Shown in pieces: positions 4,999 through 6,251 of a stretch of DNA of 6,251 nt. Every line of letters starts with the position of its first letter. The stretch's first letter is position 1. Under the pieces are notes generated by a model. That model was not told the origin of the DNA and ran no database searches. It worked only from the letters and a program-made list of their open reading frames with translations. A program made the translations under genes and the position numbers. The stretch is from Planctomycetota bacterium (GTDB taxonomy: Bacteria; Planctomycetota; B129-G9): contig JAUXGI010000069.1 of NCBI GenBank assembly GCA_030622295.1, positions 1 to 6,251 on the forward strand, read 5' to 3'.

Positions 4999-5047
4999 TA
5001 TATTGTGGCTTCCCTGCCCAAACCGGTTCCGTGTGGAGTGGTCGGCT

Positions 5048-5491
5048 CTAACCCTGAACGCTTATGGCGCATTCCGCTTTAGAGCCGGTTGTGTCCTCAT
5101 GACCGTTGGGGCTTTCCTTCTGACGTTTCTCTATTGCCATCTTCCATGTCTGGCGGAGGTGAAGAAGCACCTCTAGCGCCTCATCGACATATCTTTCCTC
5201 TTTCTTTAGGCTTGCTTCGACAAGTCGAAAATATATGAATTTGTACAGGTTTACCAGATTGGCGTAGATTTCCTCGCCGATACGCTTGTCCAGTGAGCAC
5301 AGGAGTTCCGTCACGATACGCTGGGCGCGCTTGAAGTAGTTGAAGGTGTCCTCTATGCGCCCCTGGCGCATGCTTTCCCTGCCCAACTGTGCAAACCTGC
5401 ACGCGCCGTCATAAAGCATCAGAAGCAGTTGCTCCTTCGTGGCGGTCTTTGCCTGGGTCTCGATGTATGTCCGTGTCTTGTCGGTGTTCAT
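5048..5491 (-). CDS. fliS: FliS, flagellin export chaperone
   Basis: This 147-residue cytoplasmic helical-bundle protein binds the C-terminus of unpolymerised flagellin, keeping it export-ready. The family signature YIETQAKTATKEQLLLMLYDGACRF spans residues 9-33, with Tyr9, Gln13 and the LLLMLYDGA core all in place. Helices follow at about 47-66 (FNYFKRAQRIVTELL) and 71-95 (GEEIYANLVNLYKFIYFRLVEAS). The final helix contains DEALEVLLHLRQTWKMAIEK (103-122). The tail after 125 is polar and lacks family features, making the protein slightly longer than usual. AAAAAGG stands seven bases before the ATG. It lies 105 bp after fliD and is followed by flagellin, its client, on the same strand, which is the expected filament-assembly context. 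Confidence 0.95.
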   Translation of the reverse strand: MNTDKTRTYIETQAKTATKEQLLLMLYDGACRFAQLGRESMRQGRIEDTFNYFKRAQRIVTELLCSLDKRIGEEIYANLVNLYKFIYFRLVEASLKKEERYVDEALEVLLHLRQTWKMAIEKRQKESPNGHEDTTGSKAECAISVQG

Positions 5492-5533
5492 TCGCGTACC
5501 TTTTTGTAAGGATCCAAAGGCTCAAAAGGCCTG

Positions 5534-5548
5534 TCCGCCGCGGGCGGA
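5534..5548. repeat. Hairpin TCCGCC/GGCGGA in the fliD-fliS gap
   Basis: TCCGCC (5534-5539) and GGCGGA (5543-5548) form a 6-bp stem with a three-base loop, directly beside the heptamer repeat at 5549. On the minus strand it is followed by CAGGCCTTTTGAG, a weak T-stretch seven bases away, so partial termination or processing between fliD and fliS is possible but not shown. Confidence 0.45.
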
Positions 5549-5597
5549 TTCAAGGTTCAAGGTTTCAGATCTTCGGTCTTCAGTCTCCGGTCTCCCC
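5549..5597. repeat. Degenerate 7-bp tandem repeat, seven units
   Basis: Cutting the plus strand every seven bases from 5549 gives seven units that all begin with T. The first two are identical (TTCAAGG), the later ones follow a TCTTCGG/TCTCCGG pattern, and most end in G. The run stops exactly at the fliD stop codon (5597-5599). Heptamer intergenic repeats are known from cyanobacteria (STRR elements); I do not know of a match to this one. Confidence 0.6.
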
Positions 5598-6251
5598 TAC
5601 GTCATTCCCAGCAGCGCGCCCATCTGCTGCTGCAGGCGCGCCAGTTGCGCCTGGGACTCGCTCATCGCCAGTTCCAACCGGGTAAACTCGCTGCGCAGCC
5701 GCTCCTCCTTCTTGCTGATTCGCTCTTCCAGCCTTTCTATGGATTTCTCGTAGCCTTCTATCTTCTCGTCCAGGCCGTCGGTGGCCGATGCGATGCTTCC
5801 CTCCGCGGGGTTGGTGAGGAAATTGAGCAGGTCCTCCAACTGGTGCGCTATCCCGGGCGCGCCGGTGGGGTTAAGCGGAGAGCCTATGAACTCTCCGGCG
5901 GAATTGCTCAGCGCGAAGTTCAGCCCCAGGCCGGCGTGCGCGCGGCTGCTGTTGACGGCGTCCACGGAGATCTCGCCCGTGCCCGCACCGCTGTCGACCA
6001 GTTTAAGCGAGCGGCCGTCCTCGCTTATCGAGGCGACCAGCCTGCCGTCGTTCTCGCTGTCGTTGTTTATGAGCCTCAACACGTCGCCCAGCGTCAGTGC
6101 GCCGCTGACGTTGACGGTAATGCTGGAGCCGTCGCGGAGGTTTATGCGGAAGTCGTCGCTCGCGACGGTGTCCACGCCGAGACCGTCGTTCAGGTCTTCC
6201 AGCAGTACGCTCTCATCGGCGGTCCTGCCGGCGGTGAACAGTTCCACCACC
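5597..6251 (-). CDS. fliD: FliD, filament cap protein (C-terminal part, cut by window edge)
   Basis: FliD (hook-associated protein 2) forms the cap at the filament tip under which exported flagellin folds and inserts. Only the last 217 codons are in the window; the frame is open to the edge, so the GTG at 6250 is not a start. Visible residues 33-90 (DDFRINLRDGSSITVNVSG, then LTLGDVLRLIN, then SLKLVDSGAGTG) match the flagellin-IN/hook motif. Residues 155-215 are the typical FliD C-terminal coiled coil: ATDGLDEKIEGYEKSIERLEERISKK, continuing with EFTRLELAMSESQAQLARLQQQM. An IN module so close to the C-terminus recalls large planctomycete-type FliD proteins (from memory). fliS follows after 105 bp on the same strand, probably in one transcript. 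Confidence 0.9.
   Translation of the reverse strand, partial: VVELFTAGRTADESVLLEDLNDGLGVDTVASDDFRINLRDGSSITVNVSGALTLGDVLRLINNDSENDGRLVASISEDGRSLKLVDSGAGTGEISVDAVNSSRAHAGLGLNFALSNSAGEFIGSPLNPTGAPGIAHQLEDLLNFLTNPAEGSIASATDGLDEKIEGYEKSIERLEERISKKEERLRSEFTRLELAMSESQAQLARLQQQMGALLGMT

Larger units (their letters stand above)
4407..5047 (-). other. Gene-free, hairpin-rich region between fliS and flagellin
   Basis: This 641-bp gap holds no credible gene. The one long open frame, on the plus strand, has a composition typical of chance frames and lacks a recognisable motif. Instead there are at least nine dyads (listed separately or here): 4438-4451, 4478-4499, 4500-4520, 4532-4556, 4556-4577, 4588-4612, 4693-4707, 4761-4789 and 4983-4998, plus weaker ones near 4835-4848 and 4852-4881. 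I searched the minus strand for sigma28 (TAAA-N15-GCCGATAA), sigma54 (GG-N10-GC) and sigma70 promoters and found no convincing match, so the start of the flagellin transcript is unknown. Confidence 0.7.

Noticed and set aside
4407..5047. Sigma28 or sigma54 promoter for flagellin
   Set aside because: No stretch fits TAAA-N15-GCCGATAA or GG-N10-GC with flanking consensus; partial matches were no better than chance by eye.
4512..5051. 179-residue plus-strand open frame in the fliS-flagellin gap
   Set aside because: It has no recognisable domain, no good ribosome binding site and a composition like translated GC-rich non-coding DNA. It runs antisense into the end of fliS and through many hairpins.

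Overview
The window looks like a chromosomal stretch of a GC-rich, flagellated, Gram-negative-type bacterium. It carries part of a late flagellar (filament) gene cluster, a lipoprotein with a textbook lipobox, and the Sec accessory gene yajC. The flagellin begins MGLRINTNI. FliD has a flagellin-IN-like module just before its C-terminal coiled coil. These traits recall Planctomycetota and related deep-branching lineages, but this assignment is an inference from memory with low confidence.

Left part (1-1744). yajC (130-456, minus) has its own sigma70-type promoter and an intrinsic terminator. Upstream of it on the same strand is an unrecognised 212-residue protein (696-1334, minus). That gene has a near-perfect sigma70 promoter (TTGACA, 17 bp, TATACT) and a strong ribosome binding site. 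It is bracketed by two copies, in opposite orientation, of a palindromic repeat of about 66 bp (564-630 and 1467-1532). A 15-bp fragment of the same repeat abuts the yajC terminator (64-78). The repeat resembles a REP/MITE-like element.

Middle (1745-2903). A TolB-like six-blade beta-propeller lipoprotein is encoded on the plus strand. It converges on the flagellin gene, and an intrinsic terminator oriented for flagellin lies between them.

Right part (2904-6251, all minus). The transcription order is fliD (3' part only, cut by the window edge), fliS, then flagellin. FliS is the cytoplasmic chaperone of flagellin, FliD is the filament cap, and flagellin is the filament subunit. The three therefore form one filament-assembly module.

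The 641-bp gap between fliS and flagellin has no credible gene but is dense in stem-loops. Two hairpins, one just upstream of the flagellin ribosome binding site and one just after fliS, share the same CA-UGGA-UG cap on unrelated stems. A GGA in a hairpin loop, paired with a GGA in the Shine-Dalgarno, is the layout of CsrA control of flagellin. A further ~100-nt segment (4478-4577) can fold as a closed multi-branch structure. The fliD-fliS gap carries a degenerate 7-bp tandem repeat. The most interesting unexplained material is this flagellin leader, followed by the inverted repeat pair around the unknown gene.
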